NCBI GenBank assembly: GCA_913056305.1
Contig: CAJXMR010000018.1
Location: 1 to 45,120, forward strand
Direction: 5' to 3'
Length of the DNA: 45,120 nt
Source of the DNA: an uncultured Ralstonia sp.
GTDB lineage: Bacteria > Pseudomonadota > Gammaproteobacteria > Burkholderiales > Burkholderiaceae
This document shows positions 31,744-38,984 of the stretch, in pieces (position 1 is the stretch's first letter; each line of letters opens with the position of its first letter). A model generated the notes under the pieces. The model did no database searches and was not told where the DNA came from. It saw nothing but the letters and a program-made list of their open reading frames with translations. The position numbers and the translations under genes were made by a program.

Positions 31744-31787
31744 TGTACGGGCGTCAGCCACCGCCATGTACGGGCTGATGTACGGGC
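31744..31787. repeat. Three direct repeats TGTACGGGC upstream of the early operon
   Basis: TGTACGGGC occurs at 31744-31752, 31767-31775 and 31779-31787, with TCAGCC following the first and last copies. They stand 55-150 bp upstream of the AlpA-like GTG start, where operators of the early promoter would be expected. I see no clear consensus promoter in this gap. Confidence 0.6.
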
Positions 31788-31822
31788 TCAGCCAAAACAG
31801 GAAAAAGTGGGACCCAGAAAGC

Positions 31823-31844
31823 AAAAAACCGCCCGAAGGCGGTT
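31823..31844 (-). terminator. Rho-independent terminator of the two-gene accessory operon
   Basis: On the minus strand AACCGCC (31844-31838) pairs with GGCGGTT (31833-31827) around TTCG, followed by six Ts. It ends the operon 34069-31873 and separates it from the early genes. Confidence 0.85.
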
Positions 31845-31872
31845 GTGCGTGAGGATGAATGTCGGCGCTGGT

Positions 31873-32877
31873 TCATTCCAGCTTGATGCCATACCCATCG
31901 TCGTCATGTTCGATGTAGTCGAGCCACTGGCTGTTGCTGCTGAAGATGCTCGGAACCCGCTTGCCGCGTGCGGCCTCCCGTGAACCGTGAGCCGCGACCA
32001 GAATGTCTCCCGCAGAAACTCGCGCGCGACCGTTTTCGAACTGTTCGACCAGGTACTTCACCACGGCGACCTGCTTGGCACCCTTGATGGCCCAAGGCTT
32101 GTCGGCCTTGGTGGCGATGACCAGTGTGTTGGAGTACGGGTCGAAGCGAACCGGGAGGGATTTTTCCTCTTTGCTGCCTGCCGGTGCGACCAGCAAGCGG
32201 TGGATCAGGTCGGTATCAAGGTGTGGCTTGACCGCGTAGTCCACCAGAACGCTGGCAATCGGAACGATGCGGTAGCTCCGGGGCGGCGGCACGATGTCGG
32301 GCAGGGCTTGGCCCGTTGTGAAGATCAAGCCCTGTTCGGGTTGTGATGCCGCACGGAAATGGTCGAAGACCCGATCGATGGATGAAGAAAGCGCTCGCGC
32401 CAGCCATACGTCGACCTGCGCATCGGCTATGCGCATCTTGCCGAGATTCCACAGCACGCCACCGATGGCAGGCGCCGTGATGCCACGTCGATGTGCCTGT
32501 GGAATTCCGAGCAGGTCCGCCAGGTAGTTCAGCAGCTTGGTGTCGGTGATGGCATGGACCGCCACCAGATCGGCAGACACGTATTTGGTACGGAAGGTCT
32601 CGGGGCACCGGTAGCGATAGCGTCCCGGGTCATCGTCTTCCTCGATTTCAACCGGCACGCTTTCGTCACCTCTGGGCGCCGGATAGCATCCGGCATAACC
32701 GATACGTTCGGTCCATTGCGCGAGATCCCGGTCGGAGAGCGTCGCGCGGCGCGACAGATCCCAACCGGGCACACCATGCAGTCGCTGACCATCTCCATCG
32801 GCTATGGCATCGGCCGATCGCTCGAAGAGATCGAGCAAATCAAGCAACGAGCGCGTCGACAGGCTCTTCGGCGACAT
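31873..32877 (-). CDS. Uncharacterised protein, second gene of accessory operon
   Basis: A 334-residue protein I do not recognise. The N-terminus is helical (STRSLLDLLDLFERSADAIA), with RYRYRCPETFRTKYVSADLV at about residue 90. The C-terminal about 75 residues (AVVKYLVEQFENGRARVSAG, then DILVAAHGSREAARGKRVP, IFSSNSQWLDYI) look like a winged helix with DNA-contact potential. An AAGGAA site precedes the ATG. It overlaps the first gene of the operon by 38 bp, so the pair are tightly coupled and probably act together. A terminator follows. Confidence 0.75.
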   Translation of the reverse strand: MSPKSLSTRSLLDLLDLFERSADAIADGDGQRLHGVPGWDLSRRATLSDRDLAQWTERIGYAGCYPAPRGDESVPVEIEEDDDPGRYRYRCPETFRTKYVSADLVAVHAITDTKLLNYLADLLGIPQAHRRGITAPAIGGVLWNLGKMRIADAQVDVWLARALSSSIDRVFDHFRAASQPEQGLIFTTGQALPDIVPPPRSYRIVPIASVLVDYAVKPHLDTDLIHRLLVAPAGSKEEKSLPVRFDPYSNTLVIATKADKPWAIKGAKQVAVVKYLVEQFENGRARVSAGDILVAAHGSREAARGKRVPSIFSSNSQWLDYIEHDDDGYGIKLE

Positions 32878-34069
32878 CTGTGATTTCCTTCACCAACTGC
32901 CACTTGGCCAGCAAACGGTCGCACAGCGCCCGATCCTTTTCGCGCTTGGTCTTGACGTTGCACTTGTTGTCGTCACGCAGGATCACCGTGATCGTGCGCG
33001 CACGTTCCTTGCCGACCTTCTTGATGCGGATCGACAGCTTTGCGTAGTTGAGATGGTGGTTGCGGAAATCGAACGACAGGGAGATCAGTGAGCGGGCGGC
33101 AGTGTAGATGTCGTCGACGTCCTTGGACCAGATTTTCACCAGCAGGGACCGGTGGTTGGCCAAGGTGTAGCCGAGTTCGATCACCTTGACCGACGCGACG
33201 TCCTCGCCGGACAGATCGAAGGTGCGAGGGGCAGCCAGGCTCTGGTAGTCATATTGCTTCAGCGGAATCTTGTCGCCGGTGATGGGCGACTGCAACAGCG
33301 AGTCCGCAACGATGCGGGCCAGCGCCTCGCGGCCATCCGTGTCTTTGGACAGGACCTCCAGATGGCCGTTGGCCGGCTCATAGGTGATGTGCGAGGAGAC
33401 CGCACGGATGACTTCCTGCGGCACCAGTTCGCTGGCCTGGACGCGGTCGATGATCTCGGGCGGGCGGTTGTGATGCACGCTGACCTGGTACAGGTCGACG
33501 TCTTCGCCGGTGAGTGTGTCGGGGCGCAGCCGCTTGAAGACCTGGACGGCGACAGTGTCCGCCGCGCAACCAAGGTGCTGAGCGACGGCCTGATGGAATG
33601 CCTGCCGCGCTGTTGCGTCGTCCAGCACCGTGAGGTCCTTGGGCGCGACGTAGCCGGAATAGCACGACGCGCTCTGGCGGAACACGTCGGCCTGGCGAGC
33701 GTTCAAAGCCTCCTCGAAGAGCGCGGGCTCATGGAGGTGAAGCCACAGCGCGCGCTCATATTGATTCGGGATGGCGGCAAACGCCGCTTTTTCTGCGTCG
33801 CCGAAGATGTCCTGACTGATGCCTTCGATGACGTCCTGCCCGGCGCCGTCCGACAGCAGCACGATGCGCTCGGCCACTTCCTCGATCTTCTGGCGCTCGC
33901 TCACCGTCAGGGCCGACAGTACCGGCTCCATGACGGCGCGCTGGTCCTGTTTGCCCTGCTTTTTGTCCAGTTCCGGCATGGCCAGACCGAATTCCCCCAC
34001 CATGAATTCACGGAAGACTGCCGGCGGCAGGTGGCCGAGCAGCTTGGACAGATTTTCAGCATCGTTCAT
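32840..34069 (-). CDS. Uncharacterised protein, first gene of accessory operon
   Basis: A 409-residue protein without a recognisable domain. The N-terminal part is helical and acidic (MNDAENLSKLLGHLPPAVF; LTVSERQKIEEVAERIVLLS). A middle segment has RARQ-like basic stretches, and the C-terminal third is beta/basic (LSIRIKKVGKERARTITVIL; CNVKTKREKDRALCDRLL). No signal peptide or membrane segment is visible. The ATG at 34069 has an AAGGGGG site 7 bp upstream; an ATG at 34075 and a GTG at 34108 lie in frame. It is divergent from the XRE regulator, with a promoter and operator at its 5' end. Confidence 0.78.
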   Translation of the reverse strand: MNDAENLSKLLGHLPPAVFREFMVGEFGLAMPELDKKQGKQDQRAVMEPVLSALTVSERQKIEEVAERIVLLSDGAGQDVIEGISQDIFGDAEKAAFAAIPNQYERALWLHLHEPALFEEALNARQADVFRQSASCYSGYVAPKDLTVLDDATARQAFHQAVAQHLGCAADTVAVQVFKRLRPDTLTGEDVDLYQVSVHHNRPPEIIDRVQASELVPQEVIRAVSSHITYEPANGHLEVLSKDTDGREALARIVADSLLQSPITGDKIPLKQYDYQSLAAPRTFDLSGEDVASVKVIELGYTLANHRSLLVKIWSKDVDDIYTAARSLISLSFDFRNHHLNYAKLSIRIKKVGKERARTITVILRDDNKCNVKTKREKDRALCDRLLAKWQLVKEITDVAEEPVDALVA

Positions 34070-34152
34070 CGACATTCCCCCTTTGCAAGGTTTTGATTGG
34101 GTTGGCACCAGCCCAGGCCCCCGTCTTCTTGTTGGGGATTTCAGACCGATAA

Positions 34153-34170
34153 CGTTCGGCGTACCGAACG
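34153..34170. promoter_or_regulatory. Operator palindrome CGTTCGG-CGTA-CCGAACG
   Basis: A perfect inverted repeat with 7-bp arms around CGTA, placed at the transcription start of the minus-strand promoter. A related half-site GTTCGGTA lies at 34221-34228 before the XRE gene, and GTACCGAACGATT recurs at 34662-34674 within the ImmA/IrrE gene. These fit binding sites of the XRE protein. Confidence 0.65.
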
Positions 34171-34176
34171 ATTCAG

Positions 34177-34206
34177 ATTATTTCCGGTCGGATAGTGGTT
34201 TGTCAA
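34177..34206 (-). promoter_or_regulatory. Sigma70-type promoter of the accessory operon
   Basis: On the minus strand TTGACA (34206-34201) and AATAAT (34182-34177) are separated by 18 bp: a perfect -35 and a five-of-six -10. Transcription would start inside the palindrome at 34153-34170, so repressor binding there would block it. The operon start is about 100 bp downstream. Confidence 0.75.
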
Positions 34207-34274
34207 GCAGGTACAGTTTTGTTCGGTATGGTGGTATCATTTTTGGGTTGAAGCAGACGAATGAGGAGAAGACG

Positions 34275-34598
34275 GTGCCATCCCCCCTGGGCGACAAGAT
34301 CCGTGCACTGCGTAAGCAGAAGAAGCTCAGCCTTGAACAGCTGGCGGAGTTGACCGAGTCCAGCAAGAGCTACATCTGGGAGCTGGAGAACAAAGACGAT
34401 CCGAAACCGTCGGCGGACAAGATCAGCAAGATTGCGGCGGTGCTCGAGGTGACCACAGAGTTCCTGCTCACCGAGTCCTCGGCGACGCCAGACGAGGCTG
34501 TGCTCGATGAGGCGTTCTTCCGCAAGTTCAAAGCCATGTCCGAGCCGGACAAGAAGAAGATCCGCAAAATTCTCGATGCTTGGGAAGACGACGAGTGA
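34275..34598 (+). CDS. XRE-family transcriptional regulator
   Basis: A 107-residue repressor-like protein. Residues about 6-62 are an XRE helix-turn-helix: GDKIRALRKQKKLSLEQLAE, then TESSKSYIWELEN, ending EVTTEFLLTES. The C-terminal about 40 residues (EAFFRKFKAMSEPDKKKIRK) form a helix that could dimerise. The start is a GTG at 34275 with GAGGAG 6 bp upstream. The next gene overlaps its stop (GTGA). The XRE-ImmA/IrrE pair resembles ImmR-ImmA of ICEBs1 and phage phi105-type immunity, in which the protease removes the repressor. Confidence 0.9.
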   Translation: MPSPLGDKIRALRKQKKLSLEQLAELTESSKSYIWELENKDDPKPSADKISKIAAVLEVTTEFLLTESSATPDEAVLDEAFFRKFKAMSEPDKKKIRKILDAWEDDE

Positions 34599-35503
34599 CC
34601 GAACACAAGAAACCGATGGCCGAGGCCAACCGCATCTCGAAGATGCTCAACGCGGTGCTTGGTACCGAACGATTTCCGGTGAAGGTCGATGAGCTGGCGC
34701 TGGAGTATTCGCGCCAGTGTTTTGCCGCGTCGCCGATCGACAAGGTTCAGGGAGAAGACCTGGACGGTTTCGACGGCATGTTGGCGGCCAACAAGTCGCG
34801 CTCGAAATGGCTGATCCTCTACAACAGTGCAACAGCCTCGGAAGGTCGGAAGCGCTTCACCATTGCGCACGAGTTTGGACATTACCTCCTGCACCGCCAC
34901 CAACAGGATCGCTTCGAGTGCGGTGGCGACGACATCGAAACCGGGGACAACAATGAGCGCGACATCGAGGTCGAATCGGACTCGTTCGCCTCGACCCTGT
35001 TGATGCCGCTGGATGATTTCCGGCGCCAAGTGGATGGGCAGCCGATCAGCTTCGATCTGCTGGGTCACTGCGCCGATCGCTACGGTGTTTCGCTGACAGC
35101 CGCCGCCTTGCGCTGGACCGAAATCGCCCCGAAGCGCGCCGTGTTGGTAGCCAGCCGTGACGATCACATGCTGTGGGCCAAGTCGAATGAGGCGGCCCTT
35201 CGGTCCGGCGCATACTTTGCCACCCGCAAGAACACCGTCGAGTTGCCTCGCCAGGCGCTGGCCCACAGCTACAACGGCTGGGACGCAGGCGATCAGCAGA
35301 CGGGGCGCGCACAGTCCTGGTTTCCAAGGGAGCCCGCGAGCATGCCCGTCACCGAAATGACCCGCGTGGCCGGGCAGTACGACTACACACTGACGCTGCT
35401 GTTGATGCCCGATGCCGAATGGCAACGGCCTCGGCATGATGAAGAGGCTGAGGAGGACACCTTTGACCGATTCATCCGCAACGGCCAATTCCCTGTGCGA
35501 TAG
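34595..35503 (+). CDS. ImmA/IrrE-family metallo-endopeptidase
   Basis: A 302-residue zinc protease. The motif IAHEFGHYLLHRH (HEXXH, about residue 91) and the third ligand region EVESDSFASTLLMPLDDF give the ImmA/IrrE fold. The C-terminal about 130 residues (RAVLVASRDDHMLWAKSNE onward) are less conserved and may sense a signal. The start is GTG at 34595, overlapping the XRE stop. It is expected to cleave the XRE protein, relieving repression after stress. Confidence 0.9.
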   Translation: MTEHKKPMAEANRISKMLNAVLGTERFPVKVDELALEYSRQCFAASPIDKVQGEDLDGFDGMLAANKSRSKWLILYNSATASEGRKRFTIAHEFGHYLLHRHQQDRFECGGDDIETGDNNERDIEVESDSFASTLLMPLDDFRRQVDGQPISFDLLGHCADRYGVSLTAAALRWTEIAPKRAVLVASRDDHMLWAKSNEAALRSGAYFATRKNTVELPRQALAHSYNGWDAGDQQTGRAQSWFPREPASMPVTEMTRVAGQYDYTLTLLLMPDAEWQRPRHDEEAEEDTFDRFIRNGQFPVR

Positions 35504-35506
35504 ATC

Positions 35507-35623
35507 ATGAGCGCGCGCAACTGGCTGTTCAGTTCCCGCTTCCGCCGTCACGCCTTCGGCTGGCGATCCGACACGCCGATTCAGCGTATCAAGGAAGTCC
35601 TCGCCCAACATTTGCCGGGCTGA
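35507..35623 (+). CDS. Small ORF, 38 residues, possible truncated gene
   Basis: ATG at 35507, 3 bp after the ImmA/IrrE stop, encodes 38 residues from MSARNWLFSSRFRRHAFGWR, ending RIKEVLAQHLPG before a TGA. The basic-aromatic start followed by a helix looks like the beginning of a larger protein that has been cut short. No frame continues it beyond 35623. It may be a peptide of the operon or a remnant. Confidence 0.35.
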   Translation: MSARNWLFSSRFRRHAFGWRSDTPIQRIKEVLAQHLPG

Positions 35624-35726
35624 TTCGCGCGCGGTTTGGGCTCTGACGGCACTGCGTTCTGGCTGCGCCGATACTGTGTATTCGCAGCGGCCCGCACTAG
35701 TACGCCTGCGCCCGAAACTCCCTCAT

Positions 35727-35793
35727 GGTGTCGGTCAGCATTCGTCCGGAGAATTTCGCTATTCAAGCGAGTTTGACGGAGAGGACCGACACC
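35727..35793. repeat. Inverted repeat (10-bp arms) before the integration cassette
   Basis: GGTGTCGGTC (35727-35736) and GACCGACACC (35784-35793) are exact inverted copies 47 bp apart. The second arm ends 2 bp before the ATG at 35795 and abuts its ribosome-binding site. The rest of the 35624-35726 gap shows no gene. It may be an operator, an RNA fold over the start, or a recombinase site. Confidence 0.55.
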
Positions 35794-35794
35794 G

Positions 35795-36010
35795 ATGCAC
35801 GCAATCAACCAAATACCACCCGACCGGATGACCCCCGAACAGCGTCGGCGCGAGCTCGCGTCGTTGCTGGCAAATGGGATCGCGCGCCTTCGACTGGCCG
35901 ACGATCTCCGGTCCGCAGATAGTGCTGAAGATAGCGAAGTTTTACTTGGCTTTCATGGCAACCAGAGCGTTCATTCAGACACCGTCAACAACACAAAAAC
36001 GGAGTCCTGA
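35795..36010 (+). CDS. Small protein of the integration cassette
   Basis: A 71-residue protein. The first about 40 residues (MHAINQIPPDRMTPEQRRRE, then LASLLANGIARLRL) follow a pattern common in small ORFs found upstream of DUF2924-recombinase pairs. The rest is polar. A GGAGAGG site stands before the ATG. The stop TGA overlaps the ATG of the DUF2924 gene (TGATG). Function unknown; translational coupling suggests it is part of the same module. Confidence 0.65.
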   Translation: MHAINQIPPDRMTPEQRRRELASLLANGIARLRLADDLRSADSAEDSEVLLGFHGNQSVHSDTVNNTKTES

Positions 36011-36510
36011 TGAGAACGAATACAAGCACCTTCACCACGTCACCCTCGGTGGCTGCGCAGATCGCACGATTGCCCGAGCTTCCTATGCCGGAAATCAAAG
36101 CGCTCTGGCTATGGCTCTTCGGCGGCGATACGCCCACCCACAACCGCCAGTTTCTCGAGCGCCGCATTGCCTACCGCCTGCAGGAGATGGAGTTCCGCAA
36201 GGTCGATGTCGGCCTGCTGGAGCGCAACAAGCGCCGCATCGCATCCTTGATCGAGACCGGCAAGGTCAAGAAGCGCGATCGCGACTACCGACCGGCAGCC
36301 GGGACCGTGCTGACCCGTGAGTACCAGGGCGTTGAGCACCGCGTGATCGTGACCCAGGACGGTCAGTACGACTTCCAGGGCCGGATGTACCCGAGCCTGT
36401 CGATGATCGCCCGCGAAATCACCGGCACGCGCTGGTCTGGGCCGCTGTTCTTCGGGCTCAAGGCACCCGCCACACCCAAGACGAAGGCGAAGAAGGGAGC
36501 GCGGCGATGA
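36010..36510 (+). CDS. DUF2924-family protein
   Basis: A 166-residue protein of the DUF2924 family. Typical features are SVAAQIARLPELPMPEIKAL, the FLERRIAYRLQEMEF helix, and TVLTREYQGVEHRVIVTQDG with FQGRMYPSLSMIAREITGTR (a winged-helix-like unit) near the C-terminus, then a lysine-rich tail. Members occur almost always just before a serine recombinase. A DNA-binding or accessory role in recombination is likely but not proven. The ATG overlaps the previous stop, and its own stop overlaps the recombinase ATG. Confidence 0.9.
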   Translation: MRTNTSTFTTSPSVAAQIARLPELPMPEIKALWLWLFGGDTPTHNRQFLERRIAYRLQEMEFRKVDVGLLERNKRRIASLIETGKVKKRDRDYRPAAGTVLTREYQGVEHRVIVTQDGQYDFQGRMYPSLSMIAREITGTRWSGPLFFGLKAPATPKTKAKKGARR

Positions 36511-37862
36511 GCGAAGTTTTGAAGCGCCGCATGCGCTGCGCCGTCTACACCCGCAAGTCCACCGATGAGGGGCTGGACCAGGAATACAACTCCATCGACG
36601 CCCAGCGCGATGCCGGCCACGCCTACATCGCCAGCCAACGCGCCGAAGGTTGGATTCCTGTCGCAGATGACTATGACGATCCGGCGTTCTCCGGCGGCAA
36701 CATGGATCGTCCCGCACTCAAGCGGCTGATGGCGGACATCGAGGCGGGCAAGATCGATGTGGTCGTCATTTACAAGATCGACCGCCTCACACGCAGCCTT
36801 GCCGACTTCTCCAAGATGGTCGAGGTGTTCGAACGCTACGGCGTGTCCTTCGTGTCGGTCACCCAGCAGTTCAACACCACCACGTCGATGGGGCGACTGA
36901 TGTTGAACATCCTGCTGTCCTTCGCCCAGTTCGAGCGCGAGGTCACGGGCGAGCGCATCCGCGACAAGATCGCCGCCAGCAAGCGCAAGGGCATGTGGAT
37001 GGGTGGTGTCCCGCCGCTCGGCTACGACGTCGAGAACCGGCGGCTGGTACCCAACGAAAAGGAGGCCAAGCTCATCCGGAATATCTTCCAGCGTTTCGTC
37101 GAACTCGGCTCCGGCACGCTGCTGTTCAAGGAGCTGAAGCTGGATGGCGTGACCTCCAAGGCATGGACCACGCAGGACGGCAAGACTCGCGAAGGCAAGC
37201 CGATCGACAAGGGACTGATCTACAAGCTGCTCAACAACCGCACCTACCTCGGCGAACTGCGCCACAAGGAGCAGTGGTACCAGGCCGAACATCCACCCAT
37301 CATCGACCGCGCGTTGTGGGATCAGGTGCACGCCATCCTGGCCACCAACGGCCGGGTGCGCGGCAATGCCACCCGGGCGACCGTGCCGTACCTGCTCAAG
37401 GGCATCGTATTCGGCAACGACGGACGGGCGCTGTCGCCGTTTCACACCACCAAGAAGAACGGCCGGCGCTACCGCTACTACGTGCCGCAGCGCGAGAACA
37501 AGGAGCACGCGGGCGCGTCGGGGCTGCCGCGACTACCAGCCGCTGAACTCGAATCCGCCGTGCTGGACCAGCTGCGCTCGATCCTGCGATCGCCGGCTCT
37601 CTTGGGCGACGTCCTGCCGCGCGCTATTGAACTGGATCCCAGTCTCGACGAGGCCAAGGTCACGGTCGCCATGACACGGCTCGACACGATTTGGGACCAG
37701 CTGTTCCCGGCCGAGCAGACGCGCATCGTCAAGCTGCTGGTCGAGAAGGTGATCGTGTCGCCCAACGATCTCGAAGTGCGATTGCGCGCCAACGGCATCG
37801 AGCGCTTGGTGTTGGAACTGCAACCGGCGGGCGTTGCCCAGCCCGAGGAGGCCTTGTCATGA
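36507..37862 (+). CDS. Large serine recombinase (phage integrase)
   Basis: A 451-residue serine recombinase. The catalytic domain runs from residue 8 to about 160: AVYTRKSTDEG with nucleophile Ser18, then YNSIDAQRDAGHAYIASQRA, VYKIDRLTRS and LNILLSFAQFEREVTGERIR. The recombinase domain follows (VPPLGYDVENRRLVPNEKEA, YKLLNNRTYLGELRH). In the region where large serine recombinases carry a zinc ribbon (LLKGIVFGNDGRALSPFHTT) no cysteines are present, and Cys11 is the only cysteine I see in the protein. It is coupled to DUF2924 and HTH genes on both sides. Confidence 0.93.
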   Translation: MSEVLKRRMRCAVYTRKSTDEGLDQEYNSIDAQRDAGHAYIASQRAEGWIPVADDYDDPAFSGGNMDRPALKRLMADIEAGKIDVVVIYKIDRLTRSLADFSKMVEVFERYGVSFVSVTQQFNTTTSMGRLMLNILLSFAQFEREVTGERIRDKIAASKRKGMWMGGVPPLGYDVENRRLVPNEKEAKLIRNIFQRFVELGSGTLLFKELKLDGVTSKAWTTQDGKTREGKPIDKGLIYKLLNNRTYLGELRHKEQWYQAEHPPIIDRALWDQVHAILATNGRVRGNATRATVPYLLKGIVFGNDGRALSPFHTTKKNGRRYRYYVPQRENKEHAGASGLPRLPAAELESAVLDQLRSILRSPALLGDVLPRAIELDPSLDEAKVTVAMTRLDTIWDQLFPAEQTRIVKLLVEKVIVSPNDLEVRLRANGIERLVLELQPAGVAQPEEALS

Positions 37863-38308
37863 GCGAGATCCGCATCCACAAGACGGGCGAGCCCGACATC
37901 GTCAAGGCCAGCGATGGCCGGCTGACGTTGTCGGTGCCGATCCAGATCAAGCGGCGCAGCGGGCGCAAGCTGGTCACGCTGCCCACCGGCGAAACGACCA
38001 AGGCCAGACCGTGGGACGCGGCGGCCACACCGCTGCAACTGGCGCTGGCCAGAGGCCATCGGTGGCTGGCCATACTGGAGTCGGGCGAGGCCAAGTCCCT
38101 CAAGGAGATCGCCGCTGCCGAAGGGATCGACAACAGCTACGTCAGTCGCATGGTCAACTTGACCACGCTGGCGCCGGACATCGTTGCCGCTATCCTGGAC
38201 GATGCCATGCCGAACCATGTCACGCTGTTCGACTTGGCTGTCGATCCGCCGGCGCTATGGGAGGAGCAGCGCGCCAGGCTCCACGGCGCCGTCGCAGAGA
38301 CGAAATGA
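37859..38308 (+). CDS. HTH protein of the recombinase cassette
   Basis: A 149-residue protein whose ATG overlaps the recombinase stop (ATGA). The N-terminus is beta/basic (VPIQIKRRSGRKLVTLPTG). Residues about 75-110 form an HTH of ParB type (KSLKEIAAAEGIDNSYVSRM, VNLTTLAPDIVAAIL). The segment LQLALARGHRWLAILESG precedes it. It may bind the attachment site together with the recombinase, possibly controlling direction. It is the last phage-like gene before the chromosomal tmRNA. Confidence 0.82.
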   Translation: MSEIRIHKTGEPDIVKASDGRLTLSVPIQIKRRSGRKLVTLPTGETTKARPWDAAATPLQLALARGHRWLAILESGEAKSLKEIAAAEGIDNSYVSRMVNLTTLAPDIVAAILDDAMPNHVTLFDLAVDPPALWEEQRARLHGAVAETK

Positions 38309-38556
38309 GTTCCCTCCGGGTAGGCAATGCTGAAAAACAACCGCTTGATCGGTCCGCGCGTAACTTGTTGATTTTTAATGGTGCAGATCAGGGTCTTTGC
38401 GGACTTCCGGCCTTTCGCGGAGAGCACGACCGGAGAGAAGAATGGCCTGGAGAGAGTGGAAAGCGGCCATGGACGGGCCACTTGGCCGGCCGGCGAAGTC
38501 CGCAGGCGTTCGCAGAAATCCGCGCAAACACGCGGGAACCGCTGCGATCAGGCAAG
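38309..38556. other. Gap between recombinase cassette and tmRNA; possible prophage end
   Basis: About 250 bp without a convincing gene; the short ORFs here have no family signature. It holds an inverted repeat: GCGGACTTC at 38399-38407 (followed by CGGCC) and GAAGTCCGC at 38495-38503 (preceded by GGCCGGC). The prophage-chromosome junction should lie in or near this gap, but with the other end off-window the core cannot be found. Confidence 0.4.
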
Positions 38557-38587
38557 AAAAAACCCCAACCGAGAGTGGTTGGGGTTT
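38557..38587 (-). terminator. Terminator of tmRNA (ssrA)
   Basis: On the minus strand AACCCCAACC pairs with GGTTGGGGTT around ACTCTC, followed by a run of Ts. It begins 7-8 bp past the tmRNA 3' end. Confidence 0.9.
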
Positions 38588-38593
38588 CGATAT

Positions 38594-38952
38594 TGGTGGA
38601 GCCGGCGGGAATCGAACCCGCGTCCGCAAGTCCTCTACAGAGCGTTCTACATACTTAGTTCAGTCATTTGATTTAACCGCCGCATCGCGGACGAACACGC
38701 TCTACGACGGCGATTCACTAGGGTTTTCGTCCTCGGGCCCGTGACGCACCCGAGGCTTATCTGACGTAAATGACCTCGCTGGTCTTGCGACCCTAGCCCG
38801 TCAGCGAGCCAGTGCGAGGACGGCAGCCCTTAGGCTGCCAGTGCGTAACGTTCGTCGTTAGCAGTTATTGCATTCCCATTGATTAACGAGGTGACGGGTC
38901 CTCGGTATGCCCGCTACTGCTTCGCAACCCACGTCGAAACCAGGTCGGCCCC
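38594..38952 (-). ncRNA. ssrA: Transfer-messenger RNA (tmRNA)
   Basis: tmRNA rescues stalled ribosomes. On the minus strand the gene starts GGGGCCGACCTGGTTTCGAC at 38952 and ends with the T-arm/acceptor sequence GGTTCGATTCCCGCC and CCA at 38594-38596. The acceptor arms (GGGGCCG and CGGCTCC) pair. The tag reading frame (38862-38830) encodes ANDERYALAA and stops at TAA, as in betaproteobacteria. A GATAAT lies about 20 bp upstream as a possible -10. The 3' end is complete, so any prophage inserted at tmRNA left it functional. Confidence 0.96.
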
Positions 38953-38984
38953 AATAGAAGAAAGATGATTATCCCACAGATGGG

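Noticed and set aside
38594-38640. A tRNA gene on the minus strand
   Set aside because: The T-arm and CCA belong to the 3' end of tmRNA; the 5' domain and tag frame are found 300 bp away.
38375-38744. Several short open frames between the recombinase cassette and tmRNA
   Set aside because: They have no ribosome-binding site or family pattern and run into the tmRNA gene.
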